A stretch of DNA of 64,000 bases, from positions 62,001 to 126,000 of the forward strand of contig NZ_VIGV01000004.1 in NCBI RefSeq assembly GCF_007858445.1, in the 5' to 3' direction. This document shows positions 9,299 through 17,103 of this stretch, one piece after another (within the stretch, counting starts at the first letter, position 1; each line of letters begins with the position of its first letter). The notes beneath the pieces are model-generated. The model saw only the letters and a list, made by a program, of their open reading frames with translations. It was not told the DNA's origin and did no database searches. Source of the stretch: Tsukamurella sputi. Lineage in GTDB: Bacteria; Actinomycetota; Actinomycetes; Mycobacteriales; Mycobacteriaceae. Both the position numbers and the translations under genes were made by a program.

Positions 9299-10716
9299 TG
9301 GCGGCACCGTCGGGCGAGAACACCGCGGCCGCGCCGACCGATCCCGGCCTGCACGCCGGGCTCCGCGCCCGGCACCTGATCATGATGAGCCTCGGCTCCG
9401 CGATCGGCGCGGGGCTGTTCGTCGGCGCCGGCAAGGGGATCGCGCTGGCCGGACCGGCGGTCCTCATCGCCTACGCGGTGGCGGGTCTCGTCGTGATCGC
9501 CGTCATGCGCATGCTCGGCGAGATGGTGGCCGCGGACCCGAACCCCGGCGCGTTCTCCTACTACGCGGGCCGGGCCCTGGGGCCCGGCGCGGGCTTCGCC
9601 GTCGGCTGGCTGTGGTGGGTGCAGCTGTGCCTCGTGGTGGCCGCGGAGGCCGTCGCCGCGGCGGCGATCCTGAACGGGCTGCTGCCCGGCGGGCCGCCGG
9701 TGTGGGTGTGGGCGCTGGTCTTCATGGTCGCGTTGACCGGGCTGAACCTGGCCGGGGTCCGCGGCTTCGGCGAGTTCGAGTTCTGGTTCTCGCTGATCAA
9801 GGTCGTCTTCGTGGCGCTCTTCCTGATCATCGGCGTGGGTTACCTGCTGGGCTGGACGTCGGCCCCGTCGCCCGGTCTGGGCAATCTCACCGACTTCGCG
9901 CCCCACGGGATCAGCGGCGTCGTGGCCGCGCTGCTCGTGGTGGCCTTCGCCTTCGGCGGCATCGAGATCGTGGCGGTGGCCGCGGCTGAGACCCAGGACC
10001 CCGAGCGCACCGTCGGGCGGGCGATCCGCGCGACCGTCTGGCGGATCCTCGTGTTCTACGTCGGCAGCGTCGCCGTGATCCTGCTGGCGCTGCCCTGGGA
10101 CGATCCGGCCGTCGCGAAGGAACCCTTCGTGGCCGTGCTCCGCGCGGCCGGTCTCCCCGCTGTCGGCACGACGCTCGGTGTGGTCATCGTCGTGGCCCTA
10201 CTGAGCTCGCTCAACGCGAACCTCTACGGCAGCTCCCGGATGCTGTACTCGCTCGCCGAGCGGGGTATGGCGCCGGCGGTCGCCGCGCGCGCCAACGGCT
10301 CGGGCGTGCCCGTCCCCGCGGTCCTGGCCAGCTCGGTGATCGGATTCCTCGCGGTGCCCGCGACGTACGTCTGGGGCTCCGAAGTGCTCGACCGCCTGCT
10401 GGCGGTCGTCGGTTCGACGCTCATCGTCACCTGGCTCGCGACCATCGCCTCCCAGATCGTGCTGCGACGCCGCGCCGAGCGCGACGGGACGCGGCTACCG
10501 CTGACGATGTGGGCCTACCCCTATCTGTCCTGGGCAGTGCTCGTGGTGCTGCTGGGCATCGTGGTCCTCGCGATCGCGAACGACGACGTCCGGGAACAGG
10601 TGCTCTCCACCGCCGCGGTGGTCGCGGTGCTGTGGGCCGTCGGCACCGTGCACGCACGCCGTCGCACCCGCGACGGTGCGGTCACCGCGGGTCCAGGCGG
10701 CCCCGCGCGCGGCTGA
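9298..10716 (+). CDS. APC-family amino acid permease
   Basis: A 472-aa integral membrane transporter of the amino acid/polyamine/organocation superfamily, AAT (GABA/proline-like) branch, probably with 12 helices. The first-helix signature GSAIGAGLFVGAG, and EFEFWFSLIKV near helix 6, are typical. The ATG shares one base with the purL stop (TGATG), so its translation is coupled to purL, an unusual partner. Its last 35 bases overlap the convergent TetR gene. It is a paralogue of the permease at 34756-36129; both end with a basic stretch followed by AVTAG. Substrate unknown: GABA, proline or an aromatic amino acid is possible. Confidence 0.88.
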   Translation: MAAPSGENTAAAPTDPGLHAGLRARHLIMMSLGSAIGAGLFVGAGKGIALAGPAVLIAYAVAGLVVIAVMRMLGEMVAADPNPGAFSYYAGRALGPGAGFAVGWLWWVQLCLVVAAEAVAAAAILNGLLPGGPPVWVWALVFMVALTGLNLAGVRGFGEFEFWFSLIKVVFVALFLIIGVGYLLGWTSAPSPGLGNLTDFAPHGISGVVAALLVVAFAFGGIEIVAVAAAETQDPERTVGRAIRATVWRILVFYVGSVAVILLALPWDDPAVAKEPFVAVLRAAGLPAVGTTLGVVIVVALLSSLNANLYGSSRMLYSLAERGMAPAVAARANGSGVPVPAVLASSVIGFLAVPATYVWGSEVLDRLLAVVGSTLIVTWLATIASQIVLRRRAERDGTRLPLTMWAYPYLSWAVLVVLLGIVVLAIANDDVREQVLSTAAVVAVLWAVGTVHARRRTRDGAVTAGPGGPARG

Positions 10717-11347
10717 AGGCGTCCGCGGCGTCGGCGTGACGGGCGCCGTGGCCGACGGACAGGGCGACCATCATGCTCTCCGTGACGGCGTCCAGCGCCT
10801 CCGGAGCGAGCAGGCGGGCCATCGCGAGCATCGCGATGCCGTGCGTGCTCGCCCACGCCTCGCCCGCGCGGACACCGGTGATCGCGGTATCGCCTCCCGG
10901 GTACGCCCGTGCGACCCTGCGCCGCATCGCTCCGAAGGCCCGTGCGCCCTCCTCCGTTTCCGCGGGTGCGGCGTTCTGCACCAGTTCCGCGCGCTGTCCC
11001 GCGGCCCACTCGGGCGAGGTGTACTGGAACATCAGGCTGTACAGGTGCGGGTGCGCGGCGGCGAAGCGCAGGTAGAGCAGGCCCTGCAGGTACAGATCGG
11101 CCAGCGGATCCGCGGTCTCGCCCACCGACTCCATGAGGTCGGCGAACTCGCCGAAGCCGCGCTCGCGGACCGCCGCCGCCACTGCGCCGACGCTGCCGAA
11201 GCGGGTGTAGACGGCCATCGTCGAGACGCCGGCCTCCGCCGCCAGGCGGCGGACCGTGAGCTTGTCGACGCCGTCGGAGTCGACGATGCGGTGGGCGAGC
11301 GAGACCAGGGTCTCCCGGACGTCGGTGGAGGGTTGCGGGGTGCTCAT
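10682..11347 (-). CDS. TetR family repressor of the carotenoid oxygenase gene
   Basis: A 221-aa TetR regulator. The N-terminal helix-turn-helix (TVRRLAAEAGVSTMAVYTRFG) is followed by a ligand-binding domain with the WHG-like C-terminal region common in mycobacterial members. It is divergent from the carotenoid oxygenase gene. Two operators share the core ATAAC-NNN-GTTAT; one covers its own start codon and the other the oxygenase leader, so it probably represses both genes. Its 3' end overlaps the permease gene on the opposite strand by 35 bases. A carotenoid or cleavage product is a plausible inducer, inferred from the neighbour. Confidence 0.87.
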   Translation of the reverse strand: MSTPQPSTDVRETLVSLAHRIVDSDGVDKLTVRRLAAEAGVSTMAVYTRFGSVGAVAAAVRERGFGEFADLMESVGETADPLADLYLQGLLYLRFAAAHPHLYSLMFQYTSPEWAAGQRAELVQNAAPAETEEGARAFGAMRRRVARAYPGGDTAITGVRAGEAWASTHGIAMLAMARLLAPEALDAVTESMMVALSVGHGARHADAADAFSRARGRLDPR

Positions 11348-11359
11348 AACAGCGTTATG
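11345..11359. promoter_or_regulatory. TetR operator O1
   Basis: Perfect inverted repeat CATAAC-AGC-GTTATG. It includes the start codon of the TetR gene, so binding would autoregulate it. It shares the core ATAAC-N3-GTTAT with O2. Confidence 0.75.
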
Positions 11360-11363
11360 GTCT

Positions 11364-11384
11364 GCCTATAACGTTGTTATAGGC
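11364..11384. promoter_or_regulatory. TetR operator O2
   Basis: Perfect inverted repeat with 9-base arms GCCTATAAC / GTTATAGGC and a 3-base centre GTT, immediately upstream of the GGGAGG of the carotenoid oxygenase gene. The dyad centres of O1 and O2 are 22 bases apart, about two helical turns, so two dimers could bind the same face. Confidence 0.8.
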
Positions 11385-11400
11385 AAATCGGGAGGTTCCC

Positions 11401-12855
11401 ATGACCGCCACCCTGTCCACCAACCCCTTCCTCACCGGCGAGTACGCGCCCGTCCGGGGGGAACTGACCGAGCACGACCTGACGGTCACCGGCACCCTGC
11501 CGGACTGGCTCGACGGCCGCTACCTGCGCAACGGTCCCAACCCGATCGCCGACGTCGATCCCGACACCTACAACTGGTTCACCGGCGACGGCATGGTGCA
11601 CGGCATCCGCCTCGCCGGCGGCCGCGCCCTCTGGTACCGCAACCGCTGGGTCGACTCCGCGGCCGTCGCCGCGCGACTGGGGCGCCGCGCACCGTCGGAG
11701 CAGGGCCGGAGCTTCCTGCACGGGGCGGGCGCGAACACGAACGTGATCGGCTGGCAGGGCCGGACCCTCGCGCTCGTCGAGGCCGGGCTCGCCTGCGCCG
11801 ACCTCACCGAGGAACTGGACACCGTGGACGTGTGCGACTTCGACGGCACGATCCGCGGCGGGTACACCGCACACCCGATCGAGGACCCCGAGACCGGGGA
11901 ACTGCACGCGATCTCGTACCACTTCGGGCGCGGGAACACCGTGCAGTACTCGGTGATCGGCACCGACGGTCGCGCCCGCCGGACGGTCGACGTCACGGTC
12001 GGCGGCAGCCCGATGATGCACGCCTTCTCGCTCACCCGCAGCTCCGTCGTGATCTACGACCTGCCCGTCACCTTCGACACCCGGGCCGCCGTCGCGCGCG
12101 CCGTCCCCGGCCCCCTGCGGCCGCTCGCCGGCCTCGCACTCGGGGCGATCGTGGGCCGCGTGCCGATGCCCGGGCCGATGGCGCACCGCCTGCCCCGCAC
12201 CGGCTCCGGGCCGCTGCCCTACCGCTGGGACCCCGCCTACCGGCCGCGCGTGGGCATCCTGCCGCGCGAGGGCACGGACGCCGACACCGTGTGGATCGAC
12301 GTCGATCCCTGCTTCGTCTACCACCCGATGAACGCCCACGACGTGGACGGCAGGGTCGTCGTCGACCTCGTGGTGCACGAGCGCACCTTCGACGACGACC
12401 GCCGCGGACCCGTCGAGGACGCGCACCACCTCGAGCGCTGGACGCTCGATCCCGCGACCCGCACCTGCAAGCGGGAGCCGCTGTGGGACGCGTCCGTGGA
12501 GTTCCCGCGCATCGACGACCGGTTCCTCACCGGCGCGCACTCCGACGGCTGGGTGGTCGGCAGCGAGAACTCGAACCTCTTCGGCGGCCTGCTCGGCCGG
12601 GTGCCCGCGAGCGGTGCGGAGCCGGTGGTCCGCCGCTTCGGCGCGGACGTCTCGCTGGGCGAGTTCACCTTCGTCCCGCGCTCGGCCACCGCGGACCAGG
12701 CCGACGGTGCCCTCCTCGGCCTGGTCACCGACCGGCGCGAGGACACCACCCGACTCGCGGTTCTCGACGCGCGGACCCTCGAGGACATCGCCTCCGTGGC
12801 GCTGCCGCAGCGGGTGCCCGCCGGTTTCCACGGGAACTGGCTGCCGACCGCCTGA
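11401..12855 (+). CDS. carotenoid cleavage oxygenase family protein
   Basis: A 484-aa member of the RPE65/carotenoid oxygenase family, non-haem Fe(II) beta-propeller enzymes that split a carotenoid or stilbene double bond with O2. The four iron-binding His candidates are visible: H158 (TAHP), H207 (MMHAF), H313 (MNAHD) and H477 (FHGNW). The N-terminal YLRNGPNP motif is typical. The ATG at 11401 follows GGGAGG. Two TetR operators in the 53-base intergenic region suggest induction by a ligand. No carotenoid biosynthesis gene is nearby, so the substrate (carotenoid, apocarotenoid or lignostilbene) is open. Confidence 0.92.
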   Translation: MTATLSTNPFLTGEYAPVRGELTEHDLTVTGTLPDWLDGRYLRNGPNPIADVDPDTYNWFTGDGMVHGIRLAGGRALWYRNRWVDSAAVAARLGRRAPSEQGRSFLHGAGANTNVIGWQGRTLALVEAGLACADLTEELDTVDVCDFDGTIRGGYTAHPIEDPETGELHAISYHFGRGNTVQYSVIGTDGRARRTVDVTVGGSPMMHAFSLTRSSVVIYDLPVTFDTRAAVARAVPGPLRPLAGLALGAIVGRVPMPGPMAHRLPRTGSGPLPYRWDPAYRPRVGILPREGTDADTVWIDVDPCFVYHPMNAHDVDGRVVVDLVVHERTFDDDRRGPVEDAHHLERWTLDPATRTCKREPLWDASVEFPRIDDRFLTGAHSDGWVVGSENSNLFGGLLGRVPASGAEPVVRRFGADVSLGEFTFVPRSATADQADGALLGLVTDRREDTTRLAVLDARTLEDIASVALPQRVPAGFHGNWLPTA

Positions 12856-12873
12856 TCCGGGGGCGCTACGCGG

Positions 12874-14175
12874 TCAGGCGCGGCGCGCCTCCTTGGAGCG
12901 GTAGAGACCGGTGTCGGCGGCGGCGATAACCTCCTCGACGGTGCTCACCCCCGCCGGCGCGACCGTGGTGCCGATACTGGCGCCGACGGCGATCGGCGGC
13001 CCGTGCGTCACCTCGATCGGTGTGCGCAGGGTGCGGTGGATCAGCTGCGCCGCGTCACCGGGCGTGAAGGGCGGGGCCACGAGGATCGCGAACTCGTCGC
13101 CGCCCACCCGGTAGAGCCGCCCGGTTCCGCCGAGCGCCAGCCGCATCCGCTCCGCCACCGCCGCGAGGAGCGCGTCGCCGCCCGAGTGCCCCAGCAGGTC
13201 GTTGATCCGTTTGAAGTCGTCCAGGTCGATCAGGCAGAAGCCCGACGGGGCGGTGAGTGCGTGCAGGTCGGCCGCGAGTGAGCGCCGGTTGGGCAGCCCG
13301 GTGAGCGGGTCGTGGTGCGCCAGATGGTCGAGCTGTGTCTGCTGGGCGCGCAGCTCCGTCACGTCGTGGCCGACGCCGACGATCATCGCCGGCCGGTTGC
13401 CGTCGACCGGGGTGCGACTGGTGGCCCATCGGACCACGCCCTTGCGGTCGCCGATCACCACGCCGTGCGCCTCGAGGAAGACGGTGGCCTTCTCGTCGTC
13501 GACCCGGGCCAGCGTCTCCAGGGCGCGGACCACCTCGGACGGATCGTCGGCCAGCAACGGCAGGATGTCGTCACCCGTCGCGCCCAACCGTGTGCGGTTG
13601 ACCTCCATGAGGTTCGCCATGACCGGGCTGGCGGAGAGCACGCGGCCGCTCTCGTCCGCGACGAAGACTGCGAGGCGCGCGTGCTCGAACATCATCCGCA
13701 GCCGCGCCTCGGCCTGGCGTTCGCCCTCCTCCGCGGAGCGCCGGGCGAGCTGCGCCGCGCGGTGCACGGCCGCCTGGCCGTCGATGATCCGCCCGGTGAG
13801 CGCCTCCGCGTAGCCGGCGGCGTATTCGGCGAGGATCAGCGCGGTCCGGCGCCGCATCTCGGCCGACGGTGCGCGCATGAGCGCGTCGGGCAGTGCGGCG
13901 ATCGCCCGGCCTCCGGCGGCGGCGCCCTCCGGAACGGTGATCTGGAGCGCGACCAGGAGGCGGCCCGCGTCGCGCCCGACCGTGGGATCGAAGTCCTCGG
14001 CGGTGAGCGCGGCGATGATCAACTGGAACGCGTCGAGCAGGTCCGCCCGGACCATCGCGGCGGGGAGCGGGAGGTAGACGTCGTCCGCGATCGACATCAG
14101 GAACTCGTCCACGAGCAGCGCGACCACCGACTCGCCGCGCGCGAGGAAGCCCAGAGGAGAGGGGGATTCGGACAT
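12874..14175 (-). CDS. PAS-GGDEF diguanylate cyclase
   Basis: A 433-aa predicted cytosolic diguanylate cyclase that makes c-di-GMP from two GTP. Residues ~1-150 are a helical region, ~160-280 a PAS-like sensor (FVADESGRVLSASPVMANLM), and ~280-433 the GGDEF domain with intact GGDEF at 358-362 and DPLTGLPNRRSL at its start. The usual inhibitory RxxD five residues before GGDEF is absent, so product feedback may be lacking. The ATG at 14175 follows GGAGGG; an in-frame start further upstream would overlap the divergent promoter region. A TAGAGT -10 box lies at 14212-14207 on the minus strand. The gene converges on the oxygenase gene. No EAL or PilZ partner is in the window. Confidence 0.88.
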   Translation of the reverse strand: MSESPSPLGFLARGESVVALLVDEFLMSIADDVYLPLPAAMVRADLLDAFQLIIAALTAEDFDPTVGRDAGRLLVALQITVPEGAAAGGRAIAALPDALMRAPSAEMRRRTALILAEYAAGYAEALTGRIIDGQAAVHRAAQLARRSAEEGERQAEARLRMMFEHARLAVFVADESGRVLSASPVMANLMEVNRTRLGATGDDILPLLADDPSEVVRALETLARVDDEKATVFLEAHGVVIGDRKGVVRWATSRTPVDGNRPAMIVGVGHDVTELRAQQTQLDHLAHHDPLTGLPNRRSLAADLHALTAPSGFCLIDLDDFKRINDLLGHSGGDALLAAVAERMRLALGGTGRLYRVGGDEFAILVAPPFTPGDAAQLIHRTLRTPIEVTHGPPIAVGASIGTTVAPAGVSTVEEVIAAADTGLYRSKEARRA

Positions 14176-14248
14176 TATCCCTCCTCGTCTGCGGGTCTTC
14201 CGGGTCACTCTACGTGGGGCCGATCGGTCGGTTAGATTCGACTGTGCA

Positions 14249-15076
14249 ATGACGAAACCCGAACCGCCCGCCGCGCCCGAACCCGATTCGCTGGACATGG
14301 ACCGGCCCAACGGCTCTCGCCTGTACGACTACTTCCTCGGCGGCACCAGTTACCTGCCCGTCGACCGGGCGGAGGGCGAGGCGATCGCCCGGGAGGCCCC
14401 GCACTGGGCACTGGGGGCGCGCCTGACGCGGACCTTCGCGCGTCGGGCGGTGCAGGTGATGGCGGCCTCGGGCATCGATCAGTTCGTGGACCTCGGCTCG
14501 GGGATCACGGCGGGCGGTACGGTGCATCAGCTGGCGCGGTTCGTCCGACCCGACGCGCGCGCGGTGTTCATCCACCGCGAGCCGATCGCCTACGAGCTGG
14601 GGCGCCAGCTGGTCGGCGACGATCCGCACGCGGCCGTCCTCAAACTCGACATCCGCGACGCCGATGCCGTCCTCGATCATCCCGTGACGCGTGGGCTCAT
14701 CGACTTCGACCGGCCCGTCGGGCTGCTCGCGGTGGGCGGCCTCGTCTTCATCCGGGACGAGGACGACCCGGGCGGGCTCCTGGCGCGGTACCGAGCGGCG
14801 CTCGCGCCGGGCAGCATGCTGGCGCTCTCGCACGTCGCGGACGACTCCGCGCACCCCGAGATCGCCGCCGAACTGCGCTGGGTCCGCCGCCGCTACGAAC
14901 ACACCGCGTCGCCGCTGCACGTGCGGTCCTGCGCGGAGATCCTGTCCTGGCTGGACGGGACCGAGATCCTCGACCCCGGACTCGTGCGGTACGGGCGGTG
15001 GCGCCCCGAGTACCCGCTCACCGCAGCGCAGTTGCGCTGCGACTACGGCTACGTCGGGGTGGGCCGGGTGCTGTAG
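14249..15076 (+). CDS. SAM-dependent methyltransferase (DUF574/Methyltransf_19 type)
   Basis: A 275-aa protein of the actinobacterial family usually annotated as SAM-dependent methyltransferase. Family marks are NGSRLYDYFLGG near the N-terminus, the SAM-binding FVDLGSGI, and the LLAVGGLVFIRDEDDP region. The acidic residue that normally ends strand 2 and holds the SAM ribose appears as FIHREP instead of a YVDNDP-like motif. Binding may therefore be altered, which is odd for the family. A TAGATT box at 14233-14238 lies ten bases before the ATG. No substrate is known for this family; the neighbours give no clue. Confidence 0.8.
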   Translation: MTKPEPPAAPEPDSLDMDRPNGSRLYDYFLGGTSYLPVDRAEGEAIAREAPHWALGARLTRTFARRAVQVMAASGIDQFVDLGSGITAGGTVHQLARFVRPDARAVFIHREPIAYELGRQLVGDDPHAAVLKLDIRDADAVLDHPVTRGLIDFDRPVGLLAVGGLVFIRDEDDPGGLLARYRAALAPGSMLALSHVADDSAHPEIAAELRWVRRRYEHTASPLHVRSCAEILSWLDGTEILDPGLVRYGRWRPEYPLTAAQLRCDYGYVGVGRVL

Positions 15077-15088
15077 ACCCGGCCCGCG

Positions 15089-15829
15089 TCACCGCGCGGC
15101 GATCGGGATCGTCGTCACGATCCGGTCCGACGGTGTGGCGGCCCCGCCCGGTGCCTCGATCGAGATCCCGAACGTGGTGGCACCGTCGATCGACGTGACC
15201 GCCGCAGTCGTCGTGGGCCGCACGTCGGCCTGCGTCATCGTGCCGCGCGAGCGCGCGCCGCCCCCGGGATCCATCAGCCACATCTGGTAGACGGTGCCGT
15301 CCTGCGGCGGCGGGACGTCGTTCATCAGCACCACGCCGGCGTTGCGCTCGCGGGAGTAGATGAACGAGATCGTCGCATCGCCGACCCGCGCCTGCGCGGT
15401 GCGCGCGTCCGGTGCCGCGAGCACGATCTCGGTCTCCGACGGCGCGGGGCCGGGACGCTCGGAGAGCACCGTGCGACCGAGCACGACGCCCGCCGCCACC
15501 GCGACCGCGACGGCCGCCGCGGTGGCGACCAGGCGGACGTTCCGGCGCGACCGCTCGCGCCGGCGGCGCAGCGGGGTCACCCCCGGGTCGTCGACGACCC
15601 GGGCCAAGACGCGATCGAAGACCTCGGCCGGCGGTTCGACGCCGTCCTGCGCGGCCTGCGCGGCCATGGTCTCGCGGGCCGCGCCGACCCGGGCGTCGAA
15701 GTCCTCGCGCACCTCCGGCGACGCCGCGGCGCGGGCGGCCTCGATCTCCGCTTGCTCGTCGCCGTCGACGGCGTGCAGCGCGTACACCTCGGCGTCGTCG
15801 AGCAGCTCCTCGTCGGTCCGGCCGCTCAT
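15089..15829 (-). CDS. rskA: anti-sigma-K factor RskA
   Basis: A 246-aa single-pass membrane protein. An N-terminal cytosolic anti-sigma domain (~1-95) is followed by one transmembrane helix (~101-121, rich in A and V) and an extracytoplasmic RskA-type beta domain (ending TFGISIEAPGGA...). It should hold SigK inactive until released, in known relatives by regulated proteolysis. Its ATG overlaps the sigK stop by four bases (ATGA), the usual coupling that keeps sigma and anti-sigma in balance. The order sigK-rskA matches M. tuberculosis Rv0445c-Rv0444c. Confidence 0.92.
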   Translation of the reverse strand: MSGRTDEELLDDAEVYALHAVDGDEQAEIEAARAAASPEVREDFDARVGAARETMAAQAAQDGVEPPAEVFDRVLARVVDDPGVTPLRRRRERSRRNVRLVATAAAVAVAVAAGVVLGRTVLSERPGPAPSETEIVLAAPDARTAQARVGDATISFIYSRERNAGVVLMNDVPPPQDGTVYQMWLMDPGGGARSRGTMTQADVRPTTTAAVTSIDGATTFGISIEAPGGAATPSDRIVTTIPIAAR

Positions 15830-16392
15830 GACGGCATCCCGAGCGGCTCGAGGCAGCGCCGCAGGCGGGCGATGCCGTCACGGATGCGGCTCTTCACCGT
15901 GGCCAACGGAGCCTGCACCTGCTCGGAGACCTCGCGGTAGGTGTGCCCGCCGTAGTAGGCCAGCGTGAGCGCGTCCCGCTGCGGCTCGCTCAACGTGTCG
16001 AGGCAGTCGACCACGGCACCCGAGTCCTCCCGGCGCTCCGTCGCCTCCGCGACCGAGTCATGAGGGCGCTGGAAATCGTTCTGGGCGAACGTGTTCTCAC
16101 GATCACCGCGTGAGCGCTCCGCGCGCACTCGGTCCACGGAGCGGCGGTGCGCCATGGTCACGAGCCAGGCCTCGGCGGAGCCGCGCGCGGCGTCGAACTC
16201 GGCGGACTTCCGCCAGGCCTCGAGGTACACCTCCTGGGTGACCTCCTCGCCGTAGCCGCGGTCGCCGATCACCCGCAGGGCCGTGCCGAAGACCAGCCGC
16301 CCCGTGCGTTCGTAAAGGTCGCGGAAGGCCCCCACGTCGCCGGCGGCGGTGCGCTCGAGCAGTTCGTCGGCCTCGGTTCGCGCACGGGTCAT
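15826..16392 (-). CDS. sigK: ECF RNA polymerase sigma factor SigK
   Basis: A 188-aa ECF sigma factor with region 2 (~25-95, including EEVTQEVYLEAW) and region 4 (~130-185, including YREVSEQVQAPLATVKSRI). Cys130 and Cys180 are 50 residues apart, the same spacing I recall for the redox-active pair C133/C183 of M. tuberculosis SigK, so redox control may be retained. The ATG at 16392 follows AAGGAGG; the open frame runs further upstream into the lipocalin gene in another frame. It is followed by rskA with a 4-base overlap. It sits downstream of the oxidoreductase-DUF1365-cyclopropane synthase set that carries a SigK-type promoter, so autoregulation is likely. Confidence 0.93.
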   Translation of the reverse strand: MTRARTEADELLERTAAGDVGAFRDLYERTGRLVFGTALRVIGDRGYGEEVTQEVYLEAWRKSAEFDAARGSAEAWLVTMAHRRSVDRVRAERSRGDRENTFAQNDFQRPHDSVAEATERREDSGAVVDCLDTLSEPQRDALTLAYYGGHTYREVSEQVQAPLATVKSRIRDGIARLRRCLEPLGMPS

Positions 16393-16478
16393 CGACGTGC
16401 CTCCTTCGTCCTTCCGTACCGTACCGGGTCCGGGCGTTCCGGACACAGTTCGGTGCGGCGACGGCGCCGGCGGCCGGC

Positions 16479-17063
16479 TCAGGACAGCGTGCACAGCGGG
16501 GCGATCCGGTCGAGCCCGCCCGTGGTCGGGGAGCTGAGGATCGTGCAGTCGTTGTATCCGAGCCGCCGCGCAGTGGCCCGGATCTCCGCCCACCGCGCCG
16601 GCGAGGCCGACGGGGTGCGGGACAGGACGAAGGCGCTGCGCCGCGCCGGATCGCCGACGAACGCCCACGAGTAGTCCGGGGCGAGGGCCGCGATCACGTA
16701 GTTCGGTGGGCCGTCCAGGGACTCCTGGGTCGGCACCCCCGGGAAGCTCACGTGCAACTGTGCCGCGGTCCGCGGGTCCGTGACCCGCGCGTTGCCGTCG
16801 ATGGAGGAGGTCGACCCCGTCCAGGTGGTGCACGAGTTGTGCACCGCGACATTGCTCGCGTCGATGATCCGGTAGGTCGCCGTCGTATCGCGTGCGCACT
16901 GCACGCTGAAGGGAGCGGGCATCGTGGCGAGCTGGTGCCACGTGCCCGCGTACCGGGCGACGTCGACCTTCCCGACCGGGCCGAGCGGAGCGGCGGCAGC
17001 GGGGGCCGCCGTGGCCCCGGCGAGGGCGAGGGCGGCGGCGGTGGCGAGCGCGGTGCGATTCAT
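16479..17063 (-). CDS. secreted lipocalin-like protein
   Basis: A 194-aa exported protein with an Ala-rich signal peptide (residues 1-25, cleavage near AAAAP). A lipocalin/Blc-type barrel follows, beginning with the GxW motif YAGTWHQLATM and continuing with NSCTTWTG; there are several Cys that may pair outside the cell. Bacterial lipocalins bind fatty acids or lysophospholipids. The ATG at 17063 follows GAGGAG. It occupies the place that in M. tuberculosis is held by Rv0446c (a DUF1295 membrane protein) between ufaA1 and sigK, so a lipid ligand linked to the neighbouring cyclopropane-type enzyme is a reasonable guess. Confidence 0.82.
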   Translation of the reverse strand: MNRTALATAAALALAGATAAPAAAAPLGPVGKVDVARYAGTWHQLATMPAPFSVQCARDTTATYRIIDASNVAVHNSCTTWTGSTSSIDGNARVTDPRTAAQLHVSFPGVPTQESLDGPPNYVIAALAPDYSWAFVGDPARRSAFVLSRTPSASPARWAEIRATARRLGYNDCTILSSPTTGGLDRIAPLCTLS

Positions 17064-17103
17064 CGGGAAGCTCCTCGAGAGGTCGGGGGACGGAGGGGAC
17101 GTA

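Noticed and set aside
7010-9307. 765-codon open frame on the minus strand opposite purL
   Set aside because: It mirrors purL almost exactly and is rich in R, G, H, V and A, as expected for the opposite strand of a high-G+C gene. There is no ribosome site or family motif.
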